A stretch of 64,000 bases of DNA from Stichopus chloronotus. Lineage: Eukaryota; Echinodermata; Holothuroidea; Aspidochirotida; Stichopodidae. The notes beneath the pieces were generated by a model. The model saw only the letters and a program-made list of their open reading frames with translations. It was not told where the DNA came from and made no database searches. Every line of letters begins with the position of its first letter. Within the stretch, counting starts at the first letter, position 1. The translations under genes were made by a program, and so were the position numbers. Shown one piece after another: positions 44,901-59,900 of the stretch. The stretch covers positions 7,618,143 to 7,682,142 of the forward strand of contig CM037845.1 of the NCBI GenBank assembly GCA_021234535.1. The letters run 5' to 3'.

Positions 44901-47900
44901 CAAGTATGCTTTCGGAAAGTATGAATGAAGTGCAGAACGTTGTGGTTTGTGTAACTTGTAATATGTAAGTAGATTTTTGTTGTTGTCGCCATATGGGTAC
45001 AGGAGCAGTGAATTCCTGATGGGGTGAACAAAGTACCGATAACAAAAGTGCAAAATGAGGTGTCATTGTTTTGGTTCAGAACTAGACTTTAAGCAGACTG
45101 ATTTTTGCAGTTGTTTTTTTTTACCATTCAATGATGCATGGTGACAGGCTGGTACAAACTACTAATAGAACAGTTCTGCCTTTAATTGATGAACTCTCCT
45201 CTTTCTTGCAATACAGACCCCGTCAAATGCATGTATGAGTCCAGATAATGTTCGCCGATGTTGTCAATGGAAAAAAAAAGGAAACATTTGAAATGAATTC
45301 GTGTCTGTGTAGATGGCTCAGTAAAAAGGTGGTGATGAAATTTTTAAGGCCACATAGTAAGAATAGTACATAACTTTGTGTAGGAGTTAATGAATACACT
45401 TTCCCCAAACTGACTGTAATATTGGATACACTTCTGGCTCTTGAGATTCTTGGTCAGGGACCCCTGGTATGGATATGTGTGATGTATTTACTGTGTTGTC
45501 CCCTACAGTGACTGTTTTTGGGGTAATAAAGCTTTCATCAATGTAGCATTCCTTTTGTACAGTTAAAGTGACACAAACTGGAAACATGAGTACAAGGTGT
45601 GATTTGATCTGACCACATAATTATTCGTATGCAGAGTGCTGAATATCCATGAAAGACATTTTGCACTGTATTTTATTTCTCTCCTGACAAGGTTCTAGAT
45701 GTACAGGAGTTAATCAAACCGAGATACAAGGCTCATAAAGACAAGCAGGTTGAGCTGGCAAAGCAGGAGGCCATTGAGGCAGCCATCGCAAATGTGAAGG
45801 CTAGACTAAAGGAGAAAGAAGAAAGTAAGTCCTACTCCTCTTTAAAAGATTGCTTCTTCATGCATCTTCCACAGAATAGAGGGTAGATAACTGTCCTTTG
45901 AGGAATTCCATTTTGTGTTTGGGCATGTTAAATCCATTTTTATCTCATCCCTATACATGTAATGTATCAGATGAGATGATTGAAGTTGCTTTGGGATGCT
46001 AGAATGTATTGTGTCTCTCTCAGTTGCCATTGCAACAGTTACCATGGTAACATTATGGACAATTGATGTATGAAACATGAGGGGTCTAATCTGGTATGGT
46101 ACTTAAGGTGACCTGAGCCCCCCATTAGGTGTGTGTGTCTGGGTGTGTCTGTTTGTGCGTGCAAAAGAAAATTTCAATTTCAAAAGTTTCCATCTGCAAC
46201 CCCTCATAGACTGCAAAGCCAATGAGAGTCAAAGTTGGTAGATAGGTGGCACATGGTTTGAAGTTTTATCTCTTGTCAAAATTTAAGGTCAAAGGTCATA
46301 GGTGAAAAGTGAAATTAAAGAAAATCTCAAATTTGCTGTATTCCTTAATCCAAAAACAACATTTGCGTATTCCTTACACATCCAAGTGTGCTGCGCCTTG
46401 CTAAGATACTTATGTAATGTGTTTAATGTAGAGCGCTGGATGTTCAATCAAACTCTCGATCTACTTTAATACACACAAGTAAAAGAGCAAATGTTTACAG
46501 ACAACGATAAGGATGAGATACAACTCTGTGGATTGTCTTCTTGTTTCTTTTTTTGTTTTTGTTTGGACTATCCTCAGTGATGATACAGTACATTGAGTTT
46601 CTAGGACTCTTGCCATGGCATTTTAACAGGGTGGTGCTCCAGGTTTCAATTTCATGTTCTCAACCTACTTTCCACCGTTTTCAAAAGTTGTTACAGCAAG
46701 CCTTGTCTTTGAAGTTTTCATAGTTTTACATTACTTTGACTTAGTTAATGATTCTCAAAAGCAAATTAGTAGTTTACCTGCACACATATATATCCTTAGT
46801 TCAAAGAACCCCTCTTTTGAGTATATATATATAACTTCACTAATTTTGGTCACTGTAACTGAAATATGTAGCACTTCTGTAGAGCATCATAAAAAGTGGT
46901 TGTTTTAGTCAAGCGTGTGTCAGGCATCGAGTGTGTGTCAAGCTGTGTTGCTTAATATGCTTGCAGCTGCCTTTTGTTGAAGTGTACATACGTACTTGTT
47001 CTCATATATGTCAGTCGTATCATGCGCTCATTCTTACTTGCCCCAGACAGGTAGCACCTTCTCAAAGTGGATTTTTGCAGCTGTCACAGAGTTTTTGAAT
47101 TGTCATCTCTCCTTCAGAGTCTTACTCAGAATATATGTTAACCTGTGGTCAGGCTAAGACATTTGCCCACTTGTTAATTTCCCATCACATGCACCTACTA
47201 CATCATAGGCACCTCCAAAAGGCACTTGTAACGGGAAACATTTATGAATTTCTTGATTTTGACTTAATCATATGCAGCCATCACTGTATAAATCTGTGTT
47301 TTCGATGTGTTGTCACGGTAATGTAAAATGCAGAATACCTATGCTAATTTCTCCCATCCATTATATTGTCTTAACTAGAGTGTTTACAAGTATGTTGCGG
47401 TGCATACCTTTAAGTCTCTTGTTAGTGTGACATCAGTTTTGGGCATTACATCCACTTAACAGTTGCTCTTCTTGTCCCTCATCATGAACTGTAGAATGAA
47501 GAAACTAATCTTGCTTTTAGTTTTCAATCCAGTCATTTAGTCACACCACTGTCTCAGAGTAGTGTTTCGATAGACTTGCCACTGTTCGCTCTAAAACACT
47601 GTAGTAATTATAACTCAAAAACTTGGGTTGTACTAGCTGTAGTTTGTAGCTTTTTGATTGTTAGTGTAGAGTTAGTGTACTTACTCACCCACAAACTTAT
47701 CACCTTTCTAGCTGCAGCAGAAGATAGTGATCAAGAGGACAAAGCAGAAGGTAGATCTCTTACTTCAGTGATCCCTCATTGCCTCTCCTATACTACCACA
47801 GAATTAACCAGCACAATTTTGTATAGATAATGTCGTATTTAACCTACATTTGCACCGTTTACCTCAGCGCCACATCCCTCGTAATAACTTCGCACTGGAT

Positions 47901-50900
47901 TCATCCCATTTCCCTACTCCGCCTTCCATGCACTGTTATGAACACTGCTACTATGTTTGCATCCTTGAAATTCCCCAAAGTCTGATTTAGTGATGCTTAA
48001 TATGTTTGGTTCATATCGTGAGAAGATATTCTAGTTGGCATGGTTAAACACAAGTTAATCCAAGAAAAAGTCTTTCTTTATTGTGCGTGACTCTTCTGAT
48101 TAATTTGTTTATTGCTGAATAGGTCTCATGATCGCCAAAACGTTCCCTAATGGATTTAGTTTGAAATGTTGAAATAATTTGACTCTCTTTTGCGTAAACA
48201 CCTCAGCTTTTCTGAAATTAGAGATATGGGCATCGTTGTAGCGATGCAAAACAGTTTCCCCCTTGTGAGCACTGGCAACTCCATCAGTCAGAATTTTATT
48301 TCTTCATCGGCTTTCTGCCAGTCAGAACATTATTTTGTGGATGGCCTACGCTAAAGGGACCTGAGGACGATGGGTGCATATCTTTCGCAAGCTCTGGATT
48401 CTACACTGTCATTTTGTCAATCAAAGCCGCAGTATTATCTTGCTGTGATTATAGAGTTGCAAGACAAGAAAAGTCAGCAACAGTCTTTTATAAATTTGCA
48501 CTTTTTTCAATTACTGTAAATTACTATTTGGGTATATCATGTATCCTCTCAGCTTGTTAGTCACTACAGCACCCTTCCTCACATTGTGCCATGTATGTCA
48601 CTGTGTATGCACCTAACCTGGAATTCTTTCATTCGTACCCTGTGCTCAGTAATGTATAATTTGCACAATGCAGGCATAACCAACAGTAAGTACAGCCAAA
48701 ATGCTTTTCTTTTCTCTTTTCTGCGAACCTTTTTCAACTGGAGCACCTCTCATTCTGTGTCAACCATATTCCATTTTTATCTTCATCCAATTAACCATTG
48801 AAGTCTGTTTTCGTCATAACAATACAGTGTATCACTAAAGTGCTATTTGCTCCAATATAGTACTTTGTGAATTAGAAAGAAGAGATTTATAGCTCCTCAA
48901 CCACTTAACCAGAGATAATCGGAGACGTCAAGAAAATGCTCTTGTTGATATGGTGTCCTAGGAATGATATCTGGCATGTTGTCATGGAAATGATTTTGTA
49001 GAAGCAATGTCATAATCATGTGATTTTAATGAAGTGGTGCATGAAATTGATAACATGAAATATCACTGAAAATATTGTCATAGATGTAAATTAAGGTAGA
49101 GGTTGTGGGTCATGTACGATAATACTTGCAGATAGGATGAAGTGGTCTGCAATACTTGAACCCAGGTGTCTTGCTTCACGGCTGTCAATGCAGTTTGCAG
49201 CGTCACTGAACATTTGTTACATGTTAACATGAGATATGTCTACATCCATGGACTCATTCAGCATGCTTTTACCACAATATGGCAGAATATTCCCTGTACC
49301 CAGGTGCAGAAATGGTACTCTGGAGATTAAGAATATCACCTTGCCACAGCACATGTTTGTGGAAGTCCTCATATCGTGACATGTCTCAAACCCCATATGC
49401 CACATTTCTTGGCAGTGTTTTTCATATTTTATCAGTGTTATTGTAGGAGGTCTGGTAAACTTTTTAAAGCTTAAAAGAATGTATAACTGGTAGGTTTTAT
49501 TTAAACAACAGGATTTAAGAATAATGTAATGTTCAGAATTTTGTGTGATGCATTGTGGAGATGAATGAAGTTGTGCTACCCACTCACAAGACATTTGCAA
49601 ATTCTTGATAAATAATTCCTTGAGATGGCAATCTGATGACCAACATTCACCTATAAGTAGTAAAAATCGACAGCCTATCTTTGGCCATCTACCCCATCCT
49701 CCTCCATCTGTGTGAGTAAACAAGAATGTGCTCTCATTGTTGACAAATGATTACAATGTTCTGATAGATGAACAGGAAAAGGCATCCACAGTAGCTGACA
49801 CAGAACCGCCTCCTGAAGGGGAGAAGACTCCCAGGGATGCAGAGACAGATCAAGAAGGAAAAGAGGAGGGGGGTACAGACCAGGATCCAGGAGACCAGAC
49901 AGAGACGGCGAACGATGAGGAAGAGGATGGTGGTAAAACTGATGAAGAAGGTACACCCGAGCTCTGTGGGGTGTTCTCCATCCTCTCCTTCCTGCACCGT
50001 AGTAGAAACCTCGATCCATTTTTCCGATGCTTTCTGCCTCTCTGCTTTCTACCAGAGTTTTCTTTCTTCCTTTCACAAGTGCTTCATCCTTTCTACAAGC
50101 ATGCTGTGATTCAAAAGTTCATCTCTTCATTCTTTAATTTCTTTACCTCCCAAGGAAAAGGACTTATCATCTTTAATTTTTTTCATTGATAAAACCTCTC
50201 TCCAATTTACATCTCCTGTGTTCACAGAGTGCTATTCCCATGTTGGCAATGCTCAGCATCGTTGACAACAATCTTTTAAAATCTTCTTGTCAGGTTTGAT
50301 CCTTCACCCCACAAACAAATACATGTTCTGCCACCATGGAGCTTAATCAGTTACCCTGTCAGGTTCAAAATTCTTCTCTGTTCTTACTGTGTACCTCCTC
50401 AAGTGTTACCTTTATTTTCCAGCGACAAATCATGAATATCTGCCCTCTCTTTGATGCCAGTAAACTTCATCTTGCCAAATGTGTGAATTTAAACACTTCG
50501 CTCATCTGCAAGTAAACAACTTCACTTTGAAACTCAAAGCACTTCTGTTTGTCAACTGAAACATCATTTCGCATGGATGATATGTTTAATCCATGAAATT
50601 TGCCTCTACCCATTAAATTGTGATAGTTATAACTTTTGGACGATTGAGTTTGCTTGTCATCTGTGTTTATCTTTTCTGCTATCCTAGATTTGCTGCATTC
50701 TAATTTAAAGGAGGATAGAAACTTTGTTCAAAAATATTGTTCAAAGATAATGGAATCCAAAATTTGTGTCCATTGTAGTGCTTTATTTTAATCCAGTGTT
50801 GTTTCCATTGTCTTGTATTTAGAGTATACCAGCTGATCAGGGGCTTTCCATGTACTTTGTTTTTGGAGAGAATTCTGCAGAGGAGCAGTTCATCAATGTT

Positions 50901-53900
50901 CAAGTTTTATGCCATTTCAGACAGTGAAAACCTGAAATAATTTTGCCTTAATATAGGATATTTGTTTTAGAAATCTCAACATGAAGGATGTTAATATTTA
51001 ACAATTAGTAAAGCTGGTACTGTATGTATAATCTTACTTGGAAAGAAGTGACACTAGTGCAAACTATGTTCTTACACATTTACATGGACTTATAGTACCT
51101 CTTATCATTTTAATGAATATTCACTGTTGCGCTTTATCTTAAAGTTGTGCTTCCAGCTCTTTTGCTTCAGTCTCTTTTTCTTTAATTTGCTTTTTTTCCC
51201 TCTTAAAACTTGACTTTTTGCAGAGTGTCTTGTTTCACATCGCTTACAAAGCTATCACGATACCATTCTCAAATGTACTACTCTAAGTTGGAATGCAGGA
51301 TGTCATTCTATTGTTACAGTTTCCCTGTCTTTTATTTCTTTCCTTTTTCATACTATTGTGGATAATTCTATTGTGTGTTGCTGAGTCTTTGTTGCTATTT
51401 TTGTTCTTTGTGTATCTTAAGTAACAGATTAAAACAATAGGTTTACTTTCCTTGGAAGTATGTGACAGTGAGGCTGAAGATTTTTCTCATTGTCATGCTA
51501 CTTCAGTGTCAAGCTGTTCTGAAAATTGTGAACTTCCCATCAGCTTGCAATCCTGGCAACAGTTCGATCATGTCACCTCTGTGAACAGTTGTATCTGTGT
51601 CATTTCAGGAGTGGTTTAAACAGAGTGAAAGCTGTGGTTTGTGTGCTGTAAATGGATTTTTCTTTTCAATGAGAAATTGAACATAAGGTCATGTTACAAT
51701 GATGTCATAGATCTATATACTACTCTATCTCTAACACTGTTGCCAGGTAACATACATTTTACACTCATGTTGTACCACTATCCTTTCTTTTGATGAAAGG
51801 GGAAGTCACATAGATGGCCATCGACAAGTAGGTAATAATATCATATGCATATAGAATTTGGTCACAGCAAGTTGGTCTTACTTCAAAATTAGTCCTGAAG
51901 AAAATGCTGTAACAGTCGATGATGGAGACAATTGTATACCATGATGTAAAATCAAGTGAAAATTTTGCTTTTCAAAGATTTGAAAGTGATCACTTTCATT
52001 TTTTCACCTTCAGACAAAAAGGGCAAGCATTCAGAGGTAACAGATGGAGGTGATCCTGACGGTGAGAACAACAGTTGATGATTATGAACAGTTTCTGCAT
52101 TTGTTAAGTCAGTAAATATTTATAAGACTTAGGAACCCAATTTGAAATGAGGATGCAACAGAAAATTTCGATGTAATGCTGTACTTGCAAGTCAAAAGAT
52201 CATAAATAAAGGAGAAATACATCAATCAACTGACTGGCAAACATTTGGGCTTAAGCACAAACATACACTGACTGACTGACTGATCAACCAAATATCAGAG
52301 GGACAGACTGACCAGTAAACTGACCAACTGACTGACTGACCAACCAACAATTGAACTGGACTGACGGACTAACTTGCTGACTGACTATCTGTCTGTCTAA
52401 CTGGCTCACTGATTGACTGTCAGAAAAACATATCCACTGACAGGCACATTATGATGACCAACAAAAGAACATTCATCTAGAAAGACAAAGAGACAGACAA
52501 ATGCTTTTAAGATGTTCAAAATAACAACCGCTCCTTAAATGTTTTGGCATCTGCATTTTTTTTGTAGGTGATGATTCCGCCAGGCCCCCGTCCAGGCAGA
52601 TGACAGAGTCCACCGCCATGTCCCAAGATATCCCAACCCAGTCGCAAGAACCAGAGGTAGACGAATCCCATCCAGAGGTACAGGCGGCCATCCAGCAGGC
52701 AGAACTGGATGCGGAGAACATGACCTACACCCTGGCCCCGGAGCAATACATCGACTGCCTGGAGGAAGCCATCAATGAAATACACAAGGAGATCAGGAGG
52801 AGAGATCCCACTGGCCCAATGTAAGCAGGATTTGCTTTAATTTGAATTCAATAGAGATATATGCAAATGACTATGTTCCATCCCTTACAATTAAAGATGT
52901 TAGCTAAGCCCTTCAGATTACTGTTGGAGTGACAGAATTCTAAGTGGTTGACATGCCCACGGTAACCAGGGAGGGTGGCGGTGGTTGAAGAGGAACGTTG
53001 TTAGAGAGGAAAGGGCTGGATATTGTGAGTCATGCAAGGGCCATTTTACATGGCAAAATGTGCTCTGGTTTTGACAAGCAATTGTTCCCCAAAGAGTAGC
53101 CTATTTCATTATTTGCAGCTAATAAGTTGCTATGCCATGGATGTACTTGTATTGTGTTGCTTATAGTGGAAATTTGTCTCTTAATTTTGTCATTTTATTC
53201 AATGGAAAATATTTAGAGAAACATTTGGTCAACCTTTTTCGGCATCTCTGATGCCAAAATTACTTCCTAGCTTCGCCACTGATCAGCCTGATATTATAGG
53301 GTGTCTGTGAATATGTGATGAAAGGCAAAATGCAACTACCAAATACCCCCCGTAGAATGTGAAAATGATAGATAATGACACTGACTTCAGAGAAACAATT
53401 GACTCATTTTCTCTTGGCGAGATGTTTGAGGAAACTGCAGACAAGTAGAGATAAATCAAAATGTTCCTTTCCTTCCAGCGCGGGAGGCTGGATCGTCGAT
53501 AACTTTCCCCTGACAAGAGAACATTGGACGGTGCTGATCGATCGAGGACTTGCACCAGATGAGGTGGTCTTCCTCAAAGACAGCAGTGAGGGGATGACAT
53601 TCCTCTTGAAGAGGTGGTACCACCTCAACAAGGAGGAGATTGACATGAAGGCAAAACTGAGAAAGGAAGAAGAAGAGAGAGAGAAAGCCCGCATCCTAGA
53701 GGAAGCAAGGTAACATAAAAAAGATTTGAATTTAGCTAAAACATGGTCAAAGTAAGTTTTTGATATGTTATCATGTTGTGGTGGATATGTGTGTGCCAAA
53801 CAATTGTTTAAATTCTCATTACCTAGTTGTACACTTGAAAATACAGCTGCGTAGGAGGGTTGAGCAAATTACTTGATCTCAATGACACTTTTCTATGTAA

Positions 53901-56900
53901 CTTTGTCATTGATGTGCACTTTGTCCATATATATTTCAGGTAACATGTTTTGGCTAAATTCAATGTACCAATGTTTCAACAGCTCCATACATTCTCTAAA
54001 GCTTCGGTCAAAACCATCAAGCCTCGCACACTAGAATATGTGCTAATCCAATCTATATATTTTGTTTACGAGTGCCCCAAAGACTGGTAAACAATACATC
54101 GTTACGACGAAAAGTTTATCTCTGACTGGACAACGTGTTGGACGCAGCTGGTAACAGTAGATTCTATGGTGAATTATGTGTGCCACAAATGAACTTAAAG
54201 ATAAAATTACTTTTTCACCTCATGAAGGCTGATTCTCATTAAATCACCTTTTCAGGGAACATTTGCAATGTAAAGTTTGTCTTTTATATGTCATCATGCC
54301 TTTATAATTTCACAGGCAAATTTTAACAGATTGTTAAACCTTAAAGTTGTTGAGCATTTGCAACCTGTTTGTGTTGGTTACTTGCAATGAATCAAAACAC
54401 ATTACACAGGTTGGGCAGACTTCTCAGCTGGAGGTTGAATTGCAACCACAGAAATCCTAAAACAGTACATGTAAATAGCAACACATTTTGGAATATTAAT
54501 GTGCCCCAAGTTATGGCTCATCCCACAGTGTGCCTTTATTTCTGCATGTCATTCTCTCTTTTTTGTCTAGACTGCAAGAACTAAGAGAAAAGAAAGAAGA
54601 AGAAGAGAGATTGAAAGCATTGAAAGAAGCAGAAGAAGGTGAGTGGTGTTCCCTGACCACTGTTCCATGGTGTTCCTGTTTTTGCCTTTGTTATGCCTTT
54701 TTCCAGCACCCACCTTGTGCTCCCATTGTCCTTCCCTTGTCCTCCCTGTGTCCTCTCCTTGTCCTCCCATTGCCTTCCTCTTTCCCTTCCCTCCCTCTCC
54801 ATGTTCCCTTCCCTTCCTAATTTCTTCTCCCATTCCCAATCCCCCCATGATTGATCATCTCAAGTGTATTGACCCTAACCCTCCCACAATCCACACTACC
54901 ATGATTTCTCAATGATTGCAAGGTACCATGTAAAAGTTAACAAAGCTGATATCTCTGTAGCCCTGATGGTTGAGTTCCACTTTCCTGGTCCTACCCCCCT
55001 TTTTCCATTATAGAGTTTTGTACTGTACTGAGGAAAAGAAAAAGAGATTCATTTGATCATTGACTTTTACAGGATGACCATCAACACCACTTGTAACATA
55101 ATTTTTCTCGGTAAGAAAACTTGTAATTTTTATCTTGACAAGTGACAGTGTACGGAGAAGAATGGTTTTTGGTCATACTGTTGATGGTCATATTGTAGAT
55201 CCCAAGGCACCAAAGGCTTTAAGAAACATGCGGTTTTACATGCCCATATAAGGACCTGCAACTGTGTCACTAATTTTTCTTGCATGTGATGTCACAATGA
55301 AACACACCCTCCTAGAGGATAAGCTACTAAATTCAACGTGTGCACATTGTGTCTCTGCCATTCGGTCTACCCGCGCCTCAAGTGGCAATATGTGCTGTTC
55401 ATTTGTTTGCCTCAAGAAGAGTGTCCTTGTTTGTTGATTTGTGACATCAATGCAAAGGGTCAACTGAGAGGTTAAGGGTGTGCAGCCTTTTCCTATTGTA
55501 GGACAATTGTGGTGGGGTATGCTGTTGCTGAAAGTCGTGCAATCTTAGTGATTAAAATGGGACTGATTTTCAAGCCAAGATGAATAATCATCAATGGTGG
55601 ATGCTGTTAGTTATTTCTCAGGTAAGTAATAATAAGTTGCTGCTTCTTACATCTATGGAGGTTCTGTAAACTCACAATGATTTTTTCTTGATGTATCGAC
55701 CATCAACCTTGTATTTGCACAGATGGTGATGAGGACAGTGGTGAGGGTGAGGGTAAGGTTGAGGAAGGAATAGAGGGTGAGGTCAAAGAACAGGAAGATG
55801 GTGACCAGGAAGAGGAGAAAGACACCGAGGAAGGTAAACCTGGAAAACCAAAGTTGCTGTGATTTGCTGCCCTCTATAAACCCTTCAATTCCTTTCAATC
55901 TTTCAAAGCCTTTACTTGTTTACCTAAACACATCTTTAACAAATGCAGAAAGAAATTCCCAAATTTCTTTTTCAGGATAGAGGAGGAATATCTCTGGAAG
56001 ACTTGATTGCAGTGCAAGTTTTAAATCTGCCCTCACTGGTTCTTCTTTTTTTTTTCTCTCTTTCTTCCTAACTTTAATTATTTCCTTGGTTCTTTAGTTT
56101 CCTTCTTCTCTGGAAACTGTTTCCAGGATTAGGTGCACTTATTACATCTGGATAAGATTTTCTCTCTATCTGATCCAAGAGTTCTGGACTGATCATAGCA
56201 CCCCCGTGTGTTTATGTCCAAGAAAATGTCCTGACATTGATTGCTCAAAAACTTGGTTCGTGTATCCGAAATAATGGCAGATCCAGAGGGGGGTTTGAGG
56301 GAGTCGCCACTCTCTTAGGTTTGCCAAGAACAGATGTAAGAATGTATAATGAAAAACAAAAATAAAATTGCATCTGAATCACACATTATGTTGGACATTT
56401 CTGGTGTATGGGGTATAGTGAGGCATGCAGTTACCTTAGTTTAAACTAAGTTTCCGTTTACAGACCATGTGATACTGCTGAATCTTCCTGGATGCCATGT
56501 GATATTGCATGCCCTTTAATTCCCCCTCCCTCCCCTTACGGCAGTTTCTGGGTATGCCCCACATCTATGTGCAACCTGTTTGCTGTTTGAAGGTTATGTG
56601 CATTGCCTTGAGTAATAACTTCCAAGTTTCCTGAATGTTTGCCATTTCTCTTCCATTGCTGATGCCCATCTATCCTGACATGTGCTTTGCAAGCTCCTCG
56701 ACAGATTTGCCACACTTTCATTGCCGGAGTCTCTTGTAACAGTTTTCATTAAGTTTCTTTGCACAGCATCTTTTGGCAGTGTGACTGCAGTACGTGATGT
56801 TACTTTCCTGGAATAATTTAGCACTCTTTGGTCAGTTTATATTTAAAGAATTTTGTAGAACATAAATATCATCAGGCCTATCATTTACATTTTTTAAGCT

Positions 56901-59900
56901 AAAACTGCTGAGGAAACACCCAGAACTGAACCTGAAGAAGAGCAGGCAACCCCTGCAGTAGAAGCACCACCTGCAGAGGAGCCAACAGAAACAAAACCAG
57001 GTACCTTACGATACACCTGCACTTACCCTGCATGAACAGCTCACACCATTTTATTCACCTCTTTGTCTTATCTCGTCATAGTCAAAACTACATACCTGCA
57101 CGTTACCTGCATGTCTACACCTCATTGTTTTACCAGTAGTGTGTGCACGGGTTGACAGTGCCGTTCTCGGCATCTGTCAGTTGTATGGCAACTTCAAAAC
57201 ACACTTCAAGTCACTATCAACCTATCAAACCCATCACTCCATTAATCTGCATGCAGAAAGGTCACCTGTGGACCGTACCATTGCCATTGTATCATGACAG
57301 TATCTTTGACCATCAAGATACATTTGCTCTCACCAGCCCTGCCATCTCCACTTAACTCGTCTAGTTTTCTTGAAAACTAAACCGTCTGAATGCATGTCAA
57401 CTGCCAACCTAGGATTGTTGCCTTTCTGTAGGCATAAACTGAATTTTGGCCTGCACCCAGGTTACCATCTACTTTTATTTCACCTTTAGTTTGGTAACAT
57501 TGTTTCTCACCACTTTATTCTCATAGTGTGGGTGAGTATTCTTAAGTGAGGGGTGGTTCGTTGTGTTAATTGATGATCCTGTCACCACACCTGCACCTCT
57601 TATGCACCTTACCTGTACCTTATCAGCACCTCACCTGCCCAGCGCCTCACCTTCATGGTCATGTGTTCTGTGTATGCTCAGATATTGTCAGTGTGGAGTC
57701 ATTTATTGATACAGATTTGAAATATCTACTCCGTATTGATGTTACAATTTTTTCTTTTATGTTTAGTGCTATGACAACATTGTGTTTTACTTTTAAAAGC
57801 ATGGTTTGTTCTAGTTGTTTCCCTCTGTTCTTTAGCCTCAAATTTCACTGGTCACTGTTATTTAGACAAATACTGTAGAATGCCAGAGGTTGGTTGCACT
57901 TTGCAATGCCCACAAAATATGAATTTCATCCTACCTTGTCAGTCTTGATGTTGACTACTCGAGCTTTCTTTGTTACCATAACATTAGGGCCTGAGTATAC
58001 TGTACAGTGCTTGTAACATGTTTGAGTCTCCCATGTTGGTGTCAAAGTCCTGTATGTTTCTCCATCCACATCTGCTCTCACATTTCCCTCCATCATTTGC
58101 ACCGTGGAAATATGTAAAGAATCTTAAATGGTACCATTAAATCTCATCCATGTTTCATTACTTTCATACCCTGATGAATTTTGAGTGATATCCCTTAACT
58201 TAGTGAGCATTTGTCTTTTTTTTTTTCTTTATTTTAGCTTTTTTTTGTGTTTCTTCAATTGAAATATTGTTACTATTGAGCACTCTATGTCTTGTAGAAA
58301 ATGTTATGGGGAAAGTGCCCCATATCATATGAACGTTAACTCAAAATGCTGTTTCTCTCGTCTTATTTATCACGTTTTGGGAAGTTAGTTCCGGGCGGTA
58401 GGGCAAAACTGATCGCAATTGCCGAGCAGGAATTACAAGTTCTGGGCGGGGCTGCCCGGAATTGCCTCTGGCAGCTGCAAGCCTGTTCGTGGCTGTTTAC
58501 ATAATAGCAGATACCAGTGTTTTTTTGGTAAATTTTGTTCAATGACATATCTCACCACAATGCAACAATATAATGTGGCAATGCAACACACATCCTCATT
58601 TGCAACATACAGTAAGTCACCATTTTTTTTTTTCAAAAAGATGATGACTGAACCCAATATTCTGAGCTCTTTCCTAGTTGGTTAGCTTGAACATTCTGCG
58701 ACTTATTCCAACACTGGCACTCATACCGCCAACTTTCTTTGTGAACAAGGTGATTTGTGGTGGTGTTTGATAGTTTGTGGAAAGATTCATGGAGGCTTTC
58801 AAATCATATCTACAAAAGGCAAAAGATTTGGCAAGATTTTCTTTTTCTAAGGCAGAAGTATTGACAATCACACACTCTGATTTTAGCTGTTTCAGTGACT
58901 CTACCGCTTTGATTGTGCTTTGTTACAACTTTGAAAACCAGGTGAAACCTTTCCCATCATCCGTCCAGATTTGTCACTCTTCACACATTTATATCATTTC
59001 TGTCTAACGTATCTATGTGCTTAATGATGCACATACGAACTTCATTGTTGTCTGGTGATTTTAACTCATTTATGGAATTGTTTTCTTTTTCTCTCCCAAA
59101 TATAATTTTCCTTCTCTGGGTGTCATTTTCTTGTACACTATCATTTGTCTCACATCTTCATCATTTTCCTGCTCTAATCACTCTTGTTTCTTCTGTCACA
59201 TCTTTGCATGTTGATAATCCTTTTGATAAAATTGGCTTCAAACTCCACCTTCCACTGTACCCCATCTTCTCCCTTCATCCTGTGGTTACAATGCCGGGTC
59301 ACCTATCCCTCCTCCCCACCCCCCTCTCATCCTCACATCCCCCATGTCTCTCCTCTTCTGCTGCAATACTACTGCTGCATGACTAACATTAGCTCCAGAC
59401 CCTGCCTTAACAGAAGTAACCGAAACCACAGCTGAAGATTCATCGTACATGGCAACAGGTACCGCCTCAATTCACTGTAAATGGACTTTTGTTAGATATA
59501 CAGATTGGTCAATACAGTTTAAATTTGGAGCTATGCAGACCAGCAATAGAGTGCTACTCATGATGTGGCTATGCTTTTTAATATTAAGACCACCATTCCT
59601 CATTTCTCCATATCAATGTGGCGAAATATAATAGTTTTGAAAATCACCTTTGACTCGGGTGACATTTATCTGCCGGATGTTGTTGTGCTACATGGCATGC
59701 AAAAACCACAAGAGAAACACAAGCGAGTCAGGTGAACCGAAGAATAATGGAAGGCAACAACTTTGTGCATTAATAATTTAAATGTGCTAGGAGTTTTTGT
59801 CACTTTAAGTAAAGTGCCCGAAGTTTGTCACTTTTTAAAAAGTGCCCTAAGTTTGTGACTTTGAGGTAAAAAAAAATTTAAGTTACTTTGTATTCAGATA

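Noticed and set aside
49217..50076. Minus-strand open frames of 133 and 168 codons
   Set aside because: Antisense to AK9 exon 11 (low-complexity acidic code gives long antisense frames) and adjacent intron; no family resemblance.
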